64,000 nt of DNA from Microbacterium sp. Leaf320 (GTDB lineage: Bacteria; Actinomycetota; Actinomycetes; Actinomycetales; Microbacteriaceae), in assembly GCF_001423485.1 (NCBI RefSeq), contig NZ_LMOD01000003.1, forward strand, positions 186,001 through 250,000, read 5' to 3'. The notes beneath the pieces are model-generated. The model searched no databases. It worked only from the letters and a program-made list of their open reading frames with translations, and was not told the origin of the DNA. Of this stretch, positions 37,115 through 45,928 are shown in pieces. A program made the translations under genes and the position numbers. Every line of letters starts with the position of its first letter. The first letter of the stretch is position 1.

Positions 37115-38739
37115 GCGGGCTGCTCCGTTCGTCCGGGGACGGCTGCGAGCAGCTCCCTGGTGTACTCGTGCTGCGGGGCGTGGAAGAGCTCCTCGGTGTT
37201 GCCCTCCTCGACGATGCGGCCTCGGCGCATGACCGAGACCGTGTGGCTGATCCGGCGCACGACCGCCAGATCGTGCGAGATGAACAGGTAGGTCAGACCG
37301 AGCTCGGCCTGAAGCGAGGTGAGCAGTTCGAGGATGCGCGCCTGCACCGTCACGTCGAGGGCCGAGACCGCCTCGTCGAGCACGACGATCTCGGGGTCGA
37401 TCGCCAGCGCCCTGGCGATCGCCACACGCTGGCGCTGGCCGCCCGAGAGCTCGCGGGGAGTACGCGCGGCGACGTCGCTCGGCAACGACACCCGGTCGAG
37501 CAGCGCGAGCGCCCGGTCCTTGCGCTCGGCACGCGAGCCGACGCCGAAGTTCTGCAGCGGCTCGGAGATGATGTCGACGATCTGCTGCCGCGGGTCCAGA
37601 GACGCGAACGGGTTCTGGTAGACCAGCTGGATGCGCCGGCGCAGCGCCCGCAGCCTCTGACCCGACAGTCCGGTCACGTCTTCGCCGTCGATCTCGATGG
37701 CACCGGCATCCGGCTGATGGAACCGTGTGATCAGACGCGCGGTGGTCGTCTTGCCCGACCCCGACTCCCCCACGAGCGCATGCGTGGTTCCCCGGCGGAC
37801 GCGGAACGAGACGTCGTCGACAGCACGGAAACGCTCGCGCCCGGCGACCCTGAACTCCTTGACGAGCCCTGTTGCGGTGATCGCGAACGGGTTCTCGGCG
37901 GCCACTGCCGCCGCATCCCGCAGGAAGGGCGGAGCCTCTGGCCTGCGGAACCCCGTGATGAACGCCGGGGCATCGGCGAGCAGCTGCTTCGTGTAGGCGT
38001 CCGACGGCGCCGCGAGCACGGCCTCGCTCGCGCCCTGCTCGACGATGCGCCCGTCTTTGAGCACGACCAGGCGCTGGGCGCGATCCGCGGCGACCCCGAG
38101 GTCGTGGGTGACCAGCAGGATGCTCGTCCCCTCGTCGCGGCGCAGCTCGTCGAGCAGGTCGAGCACCTTGCGCTGCACCGTGGCATCCAGGGCGCTGGTC
38201 GGCTCGTCGGCGATCAGCAGTCGGGGTCGCAACGCGATCGCCGATGCGATGAGCACCCGCTGCCGCATGCCGCCGGAGAGCTCGTGCGGATACTGGCGCA
38301 CACGCAGGTCGGGGTCGTCGATGCCGACGCGATCGAGCAGCTCGATCACCCGCGCCCGACGCGCACGACGGTCGCGGTGCCCGTGCAGTTTCAGCACCTC
38401 TTCGACCTGAGCGCCGATCGGGCGCACGGGGTCGAGGGACGTCACCGGGTCCTGCGGGACGAGACCGATCTCGGGCCCGCGGACGCTCCGCAGCGAGCGA
38501 TCCGTCCACCCTGAGATGTCGAGGTCGCCGAGACGCACGGTGCCGCCCTCGACCCGACCGCCGGCGGGCAGCAGGCCGAGCAGCGCGTGAGCGGTCGTGG
38601 ACTTGCCCGACCCGGACTCCCCCACCAGCGCCAGCGCCTCGCCCTCGGCGATCTCGAACGAGACGCCGTGCACGACCTCGCGCTGACCGCTGCGGGTGGC
38701 GTACGAGACCCTGAGGTCGTCGACGGCGAGAACGGTCAT
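37111..38739 (-). CDS. Opp/Dpp-type ABC transporter, fused double ATP-binding protein
   Basis: This 542-residue protein has two ATPase domains: GESGSGKSTTA, LSGGMRQR and IADEPTSALD in the first, GESGSGKTTTA, LSGGQRQR and VLDEAVSALD in the second. The second Walker B has DEA instead of DEP, a mild variation. It energises the two permeases encoded upstream. It is a second, separate copy of the fused OppDF design found at 9729-11453, with different flanking genes. Confidence 0.93.
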   Translation of the reverse strand: MTVLAVDDLRVSYATRSGQREVVHGVSFEIAEGEALALVGESGSGKSTTAHALLGLLPAGGRVEGGTVRLGDLDISGWTDRSLRSVRGPEIGLVPQDPVTSLDPVRPIGAQVEEVLKLHGHRDRRARRARVIELLDRVGIDDPDLRVRQYPHELSGGMRQRVLIASAIALRPRLLIADEPTSALDATVQRKVLDLLDELRRDEGTSILLVTHDLGVAADRAQRLVVLKDGRIVEQGASEAVLAAPSDAYTKQLLADAPAFITGFRRPEAPPFLRDAAAVAAENPFAITATGLVKEFRVAGRERFRAVDDVSFRVRRGTTHALVGESGSGKTTTARLITRFHQPDAGAIEIDGEDVTGLSGQRLRALRRRIQLVYQNPFASLDPRQQIVDIISEPLQNFGVGSRAERKDRALALLDRVSLPSDVAARTPRELSGGQRQRVAIARALAIDPEIVVLDEAVSALDVTVQARILELLTSLQAELGLTYLFISHDLAVVRRISHTVSVMRRGRIVEEGNTEELFHAPQHEYTRELLAAVPGRTEQPA

Positions 38740-39629
38740 CGCGAGTTCCTTCCGATGCGGTGCGAGATGCGGTTGGCGCTGAGTACGACCGCGACCACGA
38801 CGAGGCCGGGCAGAGCGGTCAGCCACCAGGCGGTGGCGGTGTAGTTGCGGCCCTCCGCGATGAGCAGCCCCCACTCCGGGGTGGGCGGCGGTGCGCCGTA
38901 GCCGAGAAAGCCCAGCGTCGAGATCGCGAGGATCGCGGTTCCGAACTGCAGAGCCGCGAGCGCGACGATCGGCGTCAGCGAGTTGGGGAGCACGTGGCGC
39001 CGCAGGACGGTGAGGAACGTGCCGCCGCTGCCGTACGCCGCCTCGACGTACTCGCTGCGCCGCACGCGTGCGACCTCCGACCTCATCAGGCGAGCGAAGG
39101 CGGCCACGCTGCCGAGGCCCACCGCGATCGCCGCGTTCACGGTTCCGAACCCGAGCAGGATGATGACGGACAGCGACAGCAGCAGACCGGGGATGGCGAG
39201 CAGCACGTCGACCACGCGCATCAGGATGTCGTCGACGACGCCGCCGAGGGCCCCGGCGATCGCTCCGAGGAGGGTGCCGAGCGCGAGGCCTACTGTGACC
39301 GCGATGAGAGCGCCGGAGAGCGAGTGCACCGCACCGTGGACGACGCGACCGAACAGATCGCGGCCGAGGGTGTCGGTGCCGAACCAGTGCGCGGCGCTCG
39401 GCGGCAGAAGCTTGTCGGCGGGGGTGCCGGTGAGCGGGTCGCCGGGCGCGAACACCCCGGGGATCAGGGCCCAGAGCACCGCGAGCGCCACGACGACGAT
39501 CGCGAGGTACAGGCCCCAGGGCCGGGAACGCAGCCCTCGGGCCCGCCTGCTCGGGGCGGATGCCGCGGCATCCTGCTGCGGAGGCTCGACGGCGGGGTCG
39601 GTCGATGCGGCGATGGCGGCGACGGTCAT
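38736..39629 (-). CDS. Opp/Dpp-type ABC transporter permease, OppC-like
   Basis: This 297-residue permease has a ~35-residue Pro/Ala-rich N-terminal tail, a first helix, the HWFGTDTLGRDLFGRVVHG motif of OppC/DppC subunits and then five helices. AAYGSGGTFLTVLRRHVLPN is the EAA loop that docks to the ATPase. ATGA overlaps join it to the OppB-like gene and to the ATPase gene. Confidence 0.93.
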   Translation of the reverse strand: MTVAAIAASTDPAVEPPQQDAAASAPSRRARGLRSRPWGLYLAIVVVALAVLWALIPGVFAPGDPLTGTPADKLLPPSAAHWFGTDTLGRDLFGRVVHGAVHSLSGALIAVTVGLALGTLLGAIAGALGGVVDDILMRVVDVLLAIPGLLLSLSVIILLGFGTVNAAIAVGLGSVAAFARLMRSEVARVRRSEYVEAAYGSGGTFLTVLRRHVLPNSLTPIVALAALQFGTAILAISTLGFLGYGAPPPTPEWGLLIAEGRNYTATAWWLTALPGLVVVAVVLSANRISHRIGRNSR

Positions 39630-40573
39630 GCCGAGACTCCTGCCTTCGAGAGGGCGCGCTGGCGGGGATCGATCAGCGGGGTGACGAGATCGACGGCGAA
39701 GCTGATGAGCACGAAGCCGAGGGCGGACAGCAGCACGACGCCCTGCAGCACGGGGATGTCCTGGTTCGACACCGCCTGCTCGGTGAGCCGGCCGATGCCG
39801 GTGCGGCCGAACACTGTCTCGGTGACGACCGCGCCGCCGACCAGCTCTCCGAACAGCACGCCGGCGACCGTGAGCGCGGGCAGCGCGGCGTTGCGCGCGA
39901 CCGAGCGGGTGAGGACCCACGACGGCGGCGCACCCTTGGCGCGGACGACCGTGATGAAGGGCTGCGCCTGCACCTGATCGATCGCCCGCACCAGCACCTG
40001 CGCGAGCGGGGCCGAGATGGGCACGGCCAGAGTGAGCACCGGCAGGACGAGCCCCGCGACCGGGTCGGCGCCGACGATCGGCACCCAGCCGAGGCCGAAC
40101 GAGAAGACCTGGATCAGCAGGATGCCGAGCCAGAACACCGGAACGGCGACGAAGAGTCCCGGCACCTGGCGGATGCCGTTGCGCAGCCACGCGAGCGGTG
40201 CGAGAGAGGAGAGCCCTGCGACGAGCACCGCGATCAGCAGCGCCACCACGAGTCCGAGCGCCGCCAGCAGCAGGGTCGACGGCAGCGCCTCGGCGAGCAT
40301 GGTCCGCACCGGGGTGCCGAACTGCGTCGAGTATCCGAAGTCGCCCGCCACGAAGCCCAGCACCGCGTGCACGTACTGCTGCCACCAGGGCAGGTCGGCA
40401 CCGTATGTGGCGCGGATCCCGTCGAGCTGCTCCGGCGACAGCCCGAGGCTGGGGTCGGAGAACTTGATCAGGGTCGCATCGCCCGGCAGCAGCTGCAGCA
40501 GGAAGAACGTGGCCGTGAAGGCCGCGATCAGAACGATCGCGGCCTGCCCGGCTCGTCGGAGGACGAAGCTCAT
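39626..40573 (-). CDS. Opp/Dpp-type ABC transporter permease, OppB-like
   Basis: This 315-residue permease begins VLRRAGQAAIVLIAAFTATFFLLQLLPG, the OppB/DppB N-terminal helix, and has about six hydrophobic segments with an EAA loop at VVRAKGAPPSWVLTRSVARNAALP. It forms the membrane channel with the OppC-like subunit. It starts 22 bases after the solute-binding protein gene. Confidence 0.93.
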   Translation of the reverse strand: MSFVLRRAGQAAIVLIAAFTATFFLLQLLPGDATLIKFSDPSLGLSPEQLDGIRATYGADLPWWQQYVHAVLGFVAGDFGYSTQFGTPVRTMLAEALPSTLLLAALGLVVALLIAVLVAGLSSLAPLAWLRNGIRQVPGLFVAVPVFWLGILLIQVFSFGLGWVPIVGADPVAGLVLPVLTLAVPISAPLAQVLVRAIDQVQAQPFITVVRAKGAPPSWVLTRSVARNAALPALTVAGVLFGELVGGAVVTETVFGRTGIGRLTEQAVSNQDIPVLQGVVLLSALGFVLISFAVDLVTPLIDPRQRALSKAGVSA

Positions 40574-40595
40574 CGATGCACCGTGTCAGTCAGGC

Positions 40596-42230
40596 TCAGT
40601 GCTCGGCGAGCCAGACGCCCGAGAAGGTGGGGCGACCGACCGACTCGAAGTCCACACCGTGCACGTAGGTGGCGGCGCCGTAGACCTGCGGCTCCTCGAA
40701 CAGCGGGATGACGTACGCCTGCTCGGCGATGTAGTCCTGCACGGCCTGCGAGGCCTCGACCCGCTTGGCGGTGTCGGGCTCGGAGGCCACGGCCTCGAGC
40801 AGCGCGTCGAGCTCGGGGTCGTTCGAGATCAGCGCGTCACGGTTCTTCGTGTAGTACTGGCTCTTGATAACGTCGAAGTCCGCGCGTCCGACCATCGAGT
40901 GGTAGAAGCCGGTCTTGAGCGGGTCGCGGGTGTCCGCCGCGTAGGAGCCGGCGTCGGCGGGCTTCACCGTGAGCTCGACGCCAACCTTCGCGAGCTGCTG
41001 GGCGACGAGCTCGAGGGTCTGCTTCGAGAGCGGCTGCGGGGCGGCCTCGTAGACGGTGATCGACAGGCGCTCGCCATCCTTCTCGCGGATGCCGTCGGAA
41101 CCGGGCTCCCAGCCGGCCTCATCGAGCAGCTTCTCAGCCTTGTCGGGGTCGTAGGCGTAGTGCTCCGACTCGTCCTTGTAGCCGAGGGCCTCCTGCGACA
41201 GCACCGACGTCGCGACCGGGTAGTTCTCGGTGAACAGGGTGTCGACGACCTCCTGCGCATCTACAGCTGCGACCAGCGCCTGGCGGACCCGGATGTCGGT
41301 GAGCAGCGGGTTCTCGGGACGCAGCGAGATGGAGTTGTTCACTCCGCGGGTCTGAGGGGCGTAGAGCGTGAAGCCCGAGCTCTCGACGCGGTCCTCGTCG
41401 AAGGCCTGCACGTAGCGCACGTAGTCGGCTTGACCGGCGAGCAGCGAGCCGATGCGCACGGAGTCCTCGGGGGTCACGAGCACGTGCACGGCGTCGAGGT
41501 ACGGACGCCCCTGGTTCTCGGCGCTCTCCGGAGCCCAGGCGTAGTCTTCGCGGGCGGTCAGGGTGAACTCGGTGCCGAGCTTCTCGTCGGTGACGGTGAA
41601 GGGCCCCGCACCGATGATCGCCTCGGCGTTGCCCGCACCGAAGTCCTCGATCGTGCCGTCGAGGGTCTCGGGTGAGAGGAGTCCGGAGTTGATCGTCGAC
41701 GTCGCCTGCAGGAAGCCGGGGGCGGGAGCCGAGAAGCGGAACGTGACGGTGTCCTCGTCGACGACCTCGCTGGAGGCGTAGTTGTTGATCGCCTCCGAGA
41801 CGGTCAGGCCACGCTCGGCGTCGCCGAGACCGTAGGTGTCGAAGTTCTTCGCGACCGCTGCGGCATCCAGCGGCGTGCCGTCGGAGAACGTGACATCCGG
41901 CTTCAGGTTGAAGGTGTACTCGGTGGCGTCGTCGTTCACGGTCCAGTCGGATGCGATCCACGGCTCGATCTCGAGCGAGTCGGGGTTCTGCCAGGTGAGG
42001 CGCGCGGTGATGTTGTTGACCACGCCGCCGTTCGGGTAGAAGCCCGCCTGCGGCGGGTACAGGTTCGTGAACGTCTGGTGCTCCAGGTACGTCAGCGTGC
42101 CCCCGGTGATGGGGTCGCCGGCTGCGGCCGACGTGCCGGACGGCGCGGGGGACGATGCGCAGGCGGCGAGGCCCGCCGCGAGGACGAGCGGAAGCGCCAC
42201 GGCTGCTGCGCGGATGAGACGGCGGGTCAT
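40596..42230 (-). CDS. ABC transporter solute-binding lipoprotein, family 5 (KPN_01854-like)
   Basis: This 544-residue lipoprotein has a typical signal and the lipobox LAAC with Cys near residue 24. The SBP_bac_5 body contains LTWQNPDSLEIEPWIASDW and a late VIPLFEEPQVYG segment. From memory it resembles the binding-protein class named after KPN_01854, which travels with the KPN_01858-type monooxygenase. It decides the specificity of the importer, which I infer to be an organosulfur compound. AGGAGG stands seven bases before the ATG. Confidence 0.91.
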   Translation of the reverse strand: MTRRLIRAAAVALPLVLAAGLAACASSPAPSGTSAAAGDPITGGTLTYLEHQTFTNLYPPQAGFYPNGGVVNNITARLTWQNPDSLEIEPWIASDWTVNDDATEYTFNLKPDVTFSDGTPLDAAAVAKNFDTYGLGDAERGLTVSEAINNYASSEVVDEDTVTFRFSAPAPGFLQATSTINSGLLSPETLDGTIEDFGAGNAEAIIGAGPFTVTDEKLGTEFTLTAREDYAWAPESAENQGRPYLDAVHVLVTPEDSVRIGSLLAGQADYVRYVQAFDEDRVESSGFTLYAPQTRGVNNSISLRPENPLLTDIRVRQALVAAVDAQEVVDTLFTENYPVATSVLSQEALGYKDESEHYAYDPDKAEKLLDEAGWEPGSDGIREKDGERLSITVYEAAPQPLSKQTLELVAQQLAKVGVELTVKPADAGSYAADTRDPLKTGFYHSMVGRADFDVIKSQYYTKNRDALISNDPELDALLEAVASEPDTAKRVEASQAVQDYIAEQAYVIPLFEEPQVYGAATYVHGVDFESVGRPTFSGVWLAEH

Positions 42231-42292
42231 GCGGGTCCTCCTGAGAAGGGATGCTGTGGTTCGTGGTGTGCGGGGGTGAAGGTCACGCTAGG

Positions 42293-42322
42293 GACTCCGC
42301 GACCCCGGTCGCGAATGGAGTC
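42293..42322 (-). terminator. GC-rich hairpin between two monooxygenase-system transcripts
   Basis: GACTCC (42293-42298) pairs with GGAGTC (42317-42322), and inside it CGCGACC/GGTCGCG (42298-42313) pair around two bases, giving a long interrupted stem. It lies after the luciferase-like gene ending at 42400 and before the binding-protein gene. It could terminate the first transcript or be an operator dyad. Confidence 0.4.
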
Positions 42323-42399
42323 GTCATGCGCAGTCGCGACCTGTCACGAGGCGTCATGACCGGTCACCCGGCGCAACGCGGCGTAACGGATTCGGCGGT

Positions 42400-43812
42400 T
42401 CAGAGTGCGGCGAGGGATGATGCGGCGCCGTCGCGGGCCCCGACCCCGAGCCGGTCTCTGAGAGTCGGTCGGGCACCGTCACCGGCGCGGCCGAGGAGTC
42501 CCCGGCGACGGAGCTCGGGAGCGGCGAGCCGGGTGAAGGCCTCGAACTGCGCCGGCTGGAACGCCGAGAGCACGTTGAATCCGTCGGCCGCCCCCTCGCC
42601 GCGCCAGGTCTCGAAGTGGTCGGCGATCGTCGAGGCGTCGCCCACGACGAACGCGGCGGGCACGGCGTGCGCCGCGACCAGATGACGCCAGGTCAGCGCA
42701 CCGCCGGTTCCCCGCCCCTCGACACGCACGCCGGCGATTCGGCCGAGCCTGTCGAGCAGTGCCTCACCGGCGTCGCCCAGCCGGGATGCGTCGTCCGCCG
42801 AGACGGCCTGATCGAAGTCGGCCGCGCGCAGCGGATCGTCCGCCGCCACCCCGAGTGCATCGGCGAGCGCCGCGACCGACCGGTTCGGCGGGAACGCGGT
42901 GCGCGCGGGCTGATGTCCCTCTGCGAGAGGCACGAGAGCGAGCAGTCGCTCGACGATGCGGTGGGCCTCGGCGTCGGAGTCAGCGACGACCGGCAGCACG
43001 GGAGCGATCACCTTCAGCGTCTCGGGCGAGCGCCCGGCGGCTGCCGCGATATCGCGCAGGTCGCGACGGGTGGCGATCGCATCCGCGATGTTCGGGGCGG
43101 CGATCAGCGCCAGATCGGCCTCGGTGGCCGCGAGCGAACGAGAGCGCGGAGAAGTGCCCGCGTGCACGATGGGGATCTGGCCCTGAGGCGGGCGCGCCAC
43201 GTTCAACGGACCGGAGACCCGCACATGCGCGCCCTGCAGGTCGGCGCCGCGGAGGCCGTCGGGGTCGATCAGCACGCCCCGCTCGGCATCCGCGATCCAG
43301 GCGTCCTCGCTCCACGAGCCCCAGAGTCGGCGCAGCGCCGCGACGAACTCCTCGGCACGGTCGTACCGGGTCTCGTTGTCGGCGTGCGCGTCACGTCCGT
43401 GGTTGCCCGCCGCGCGCGGCTCCGCGCCCGTGACGAGGTTCACGCCGGCGCGACCCTGAGTGAGCACGTCGAGCGAGGCGAGCGAGCGCGCTGTCGCATA
43501 CGGGTCGGCGTAGGTCGTGTTCACCGTCGCGATCAGCCCGATCCGCGAGGTGACCCCCGCGAGGAACAGCACCGCACTCACCGGGTCGATGCGCGCCAGC
43601 AGATACGGGTCGCGGAACTCGAGGTCCGGTCCCGTCGCCAGCCAGTCGCCGAAGAACAGGTAGTCGAGCCCCGCATCCTCGCCTTCGCGCGCGATGTGGC
43701 GGAGGATGTCCGCGTCCGCCGAGGGGTCGCGGTGCGCGCCCGGCTGACGCCAACCGGACGGGTACGCGCCGAGCGTGCGCACCATGGCGCCGATGATGAG
43801 GGGTTCGGTCAT
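42400..43812 (-). CDS. NtaA/SnaA/DszA-family FMN-dependent monooxygenase
   Basis: This 470-residue luciferase-like monooxygenase belongs to the long NtaA/SnaA/SoxA(DszA)/YtnJ branch. VTSRIGLIATVNTTYADPYATARSLASLD and RAGVNLVTGAEPRAAGNHGRDAHADNETRYDRAEEFV are its hallmarks. Known members cleave C-N or C-S bonds: nitrilotriacetate, dibenzothiophene sulfone and, in B. subtilis YtnJ, N-acetyl-S-alkylcysteines. The last case fits the importer and the sulfhydrylase nearby. ATG 43812 has TACTTT seven bases upstream, with a G-run between. Confidence 0.92.
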   Translation of the reverse strand: MTEPLIIGAMVRTLGAYPSGWRQPGAHRDPSADADILRHIAREGEDAGLDYLFFGDWLATGPDLEFRDPYLLARIDPVSAVLFLAGVTSRIGLIATVNTTYADPYATARSLASLDVLTQGRAGVNLVTGAEPRAAGNHGRDAHADNETRYDRAEEFVAALRRLWGSWSEDAWIADAERGVLIDPDGLRGADLQGAHVRVSGPLNVARPPQGQIPIVHAGTSPRSRSLAATEADLALIAAPNIADAIATRRDLRDIAAAAGRSPETLKVIAPVLPVVADSDAEAHRIVERLLALVPLAEGHQPARTAFPPNRSVAALADALGVAADDPLRAADFDQAVSADDASRLGDAGEALLDRLGRIAGVRVEGRGTGGALTWRHLVAAHAVPAAFVVGDASTIADHFETWRGEGAADGFNVLSAFQPAQFEAFTRLAAPELRRRGLLGRAGDGARPTLRDRLGVGARDGAASSLAAL

Positions 43813-43825
43813 GCCCCCGAAAGTA
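43813..43825 (-). promoter_or_regulatory. leaderless-type -10 box of the NtaA-family gene
   Basis: TACTTT (43825-43820, minus strand) precedes the ATG at 43812 by seven bases. It faces away from the plus-strand hydrolase operon. Confidence 0.4.
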
Positions 43826-43891
43826 TGAGCGCCCGGATCCGACCGCCAACCGCCACAGAAGCGCAGCGAAACGGACCGCAACACGGCGACA

Positions 43892-43927
43892 CATCCTCCG
43901 TGCATGTCGGTGGCCGATCGGAGGATG
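43892..43927 (+). promoter_or_regulatory. leader hairpin that pairs with the ribosome binding site
   Basis: CATCCTCCG (43892-43900) and CGGAGGATG (43919-43927) are perfect 9-base inverted repeats with an 18-base loop that can form its own TCGG/CCGA stem. The right arm holds the GGAGG Shine-Dalgarno of the hydrolase gene starting at 43933. Confidence 0.5.
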
Positions 43928-43932
43928 GGGGC

Positions 43933-44625
43933 ATGACCACGACCTCCTCCCCCGCACTCTGGACGCCTCCCGCTCGCGTCCGCGGCACGCTCGCCCTCGT
44001 CACAGGACGCGGCGAGCGCGCAGGCGTGTACGAGCGCTTCGGCCGCCGTCTGAGCTCGGACGGCTACCTCGTCGCCGTCTTCGACGAGGATGCCGATGCC
44101 GCGAGCGCCTGGCTATCCGAGGCCACCGACACCCCGCGAGTGCTCGTCGGGTCGGATGCCGGAGCATCCGCCGTGCTCCGTCTCGCTGCGCAGGGCGTCT
44201 CCGTCGAGGCAGCGGTCGTCGCCGGAACCCTGGTGGATGCCGAGCTCGACCTGCCGTCCGCCGAGGAGCGCACGGCGTGCCCGCTGCACCTGGGCGTGCT
44301 GGCCAGCGAGGCCACCTCGGTCGACGTCGCTCCGGCCGAGCCGCTCCCGGCTCCCGCAGACCTCGCGGCGATCGAGGTCCCCGTGCTCGCCGTGCACGGC
44401 GGCGCCGACGCCGTGTCGCCGCTGCCACAGGTGATCGACGCGCTGCGCGCCGTTCCCGACCTCGAGATCGTCGAGACCGTCGACGGACTGCACGACGCGC
44501 TCAACGACCAGTCGCACCGCAGCGTCGCGGCGGCGCTCGTGCAGTGGCTCGAACGCCTGCGCGGCGGTGACGTGCACGCCGAGATCGTCCGCAGCCACCA
44601 GACGGCGGCGGTGGCGACCGCATGA
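43933..44625 (+). CDS. small alpha/beta hydrolase with an aspartate nucleophile position
   Basis: This 230-residue cytoplasmic alpha/beta-hydrolase fold protein has its nucleophile elbow reading G-S-D-A-G with Asp 75, rather than Ser. Asp 159 (HGGADAVSP) and His 187 (DGLHDAL) complete a possible triad. Asp nucleophiles are known in haloalkane dehalogenases and epoxide hydrolases, but the cap domain of those enzymes is missing here. It may be an atypical or inactive hydrolase. Its stop overlaps the sulfhydrylase start (ATGA), so the two are co-translated. Confidence 0.78.
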   Translation: MTTTSSPALWTPPARVRGTLALVTGRGERAGVYERFGRRLSSDGYLVAVFDEDADAASAWLSEATDTPRVLVGSDAGASAVLRLAAQGVSVEAAVVAGTLVDAELDLPSAEERTACPLHLGVLASEATSVDVAPAEPLPAPADLAAIEVPVLAVHGGADAVSPLPQVIDALRAVPDLEIVETVDGLHDALNDQSHRSVAAALVQWLERLRGGDVHAEIVRSHQTAAVATA

Positions 44626-45914
44626 CCGAGTTCTCCACGCGTCAGATCCAGGCGGGCTACACCCCGGGGACTCCGCAGAACAGCGCCGTCCCGCCGATCT
44701 ATCAGACGGCCGCGTACGAGTTCGCCTCGCTCGCCGATGCCGCAGACCTGTTCGCGCTGCGTACCGCCGGCAACCTGTACAGCCGCAACGCGAGTCCGAC
44801 CCAGCAGATCCTCGAAGAGCGCATCGCCGCGCTCGAGGGCGGGGCGTCGGCGGTGGCCGTGGCGTCAGGCCAGGCGGCGGTCGCCGTGACCCTGCTCGCG
44901 CTCGTGGGCCGCGGAGGTCACATCGTCGCAGCCACCCAGCTCTACGGCGGCACGGTCGATCTGCTTCAGGAGACCTTCGACGACTTCGGCATCCCGGTCA
45001 CCTTCGTCGATCAGGACGACCCCGATGCCTGGCGCGCCGCGATCCGGCCCGAGACGCGCGTGCTGTTCGCCGAGTCCATCGCGAACCCGATCGCCCAGGT
45101 CCTCGACATCCGTGCCGTCGCCGACATCGCGCACGAGGCCGGTGTGCCCCTCGTGATCGACAACACCGTCGGCACACCGTATCTGGTGCGACCGGGTGAG
45201 CACGGCGCGGACTTCGTGGTGCACTCCGCGACCAAGTTCCTCAGCGGCCACGGCACGTCTCTCGGCGGTGTGGTCGTCGACCAGGGCACCTTCGACTTCG
45301 GCCGCGAGCCCGCGCGCTGGCCGCACTTCACCGAGCCCTACGCACGCGTCGGGGACTTCACCCTGTGGGAGCGTTTCGGCAGCGGTCAGGCGTTCGCGGC
45401 CCTCGTGAAGTCGAAGTACGTGCACGACCTCGGCCCCTCGCTCTCGCCGTTCAACGCCTGGCAGATCCTGCAGGGCGTCGAGACGCTCGACCTGCGGGTG
45501 GCGCGGCAGACCGCCACGGCGCTCGCGCTCGCGGAGCACCTGCAGCGGCATCCGGCGGTCGCGACCGTGCACCATCCCGGGCTCGAGGGCAACCGCTGGC
45601 ATCCACTCGCCCAGCGTTACCTGCCGCGAGGAGGCCCCTCGGTCTTCTCGTTCGACCTCGCCGTCCCGCTCGATGCCGAGACGCAGGGCAGCGTCGCGCG
45701 TGTGATCGACTCGCTGCGGGTCATCCGTCTCGTGGCGAACATCGGCGACGCGCGCAGCCTCGTGAACCACCCGGCGTCCATGACGCACTCGCACCTCACC
45801 GCCGAGCAGCGGGCCGCCGCAGGCATCTCGCTCACGACGATCCGGCTGTCGGCGGGGCTCGAAGACCCGGCCGATCTCATCGCCGACCTCGACCACGCGC
45901 TCGCACTGGTCTGA
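44622..45914 (+). CDS. O-acetylhomoserine aminocarboxypropyltransferase (sulfhydrylase)
   Basis: This 430-residue PLP enzyme of the Cys/Met metabolism family joins sulfide or methanethiol to O-acetylhomoserine, giving homocysteine or methionine. NLYSRNASPT (phosphate-side Tyr about 53), VIDNTVGTPYLVRP with Asp 180 and SATKFLSGHG with Lys 205 as the Schiff base are visible. The 430-residue length and the ADLFALRTAGNLYSR segment favour the sulfhydrylase over cystathionine gamma-synthase. In this locus it would capture sulfur released by the monooxygenases. Confidence 0.92.
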   Translation: MTEFSTRQIQAGYTPGTPQNSAVPPIYQTAAYEFASLADAADLFALRTAGNLYSRNASPTQQILEERIAALEGGASAVAVASGQAAVAVTLLALVGRGGHIVAATQLYGGTVDLLQETFDDFGIPVTFVDQDDPDAWRAAIRPETRVLFAESIANPIAQVLDIRAVADIAHEAGVPLVIDNTVGTPYLVRPGEHGADFVVHSATKFLSGHGTSLGGVVVDQGTFDFGREPARWPHFTEPYARVGDFTLWERFGSGQAFAALVKSKYVHDLGPSLSPFNAWQILQGVETLDLRVARQTATALALAEHLQRHPAVATVHHPGLEGNRWHPLAQRYLPRGGPSVFSFDLAVPLDAETQGSVARVIDSLRVIRLVANIGDARSLVNHPASMTHSHLTAEQRAAAGISLTTIRLSAGLEDPADLIADLDHALALV

Positions 45915-45928
45915 CAGAAGGAGCTCTC

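Noticed and set aside
43860..43932. A SAM-type riboswitch upstream of the sulfhydrylase operon
   Set aside because: The leader is too short and I could not find the multi-stem SAM-I/SAM-IV layout; only a simple ribosome-binding-site hairpin is visible.
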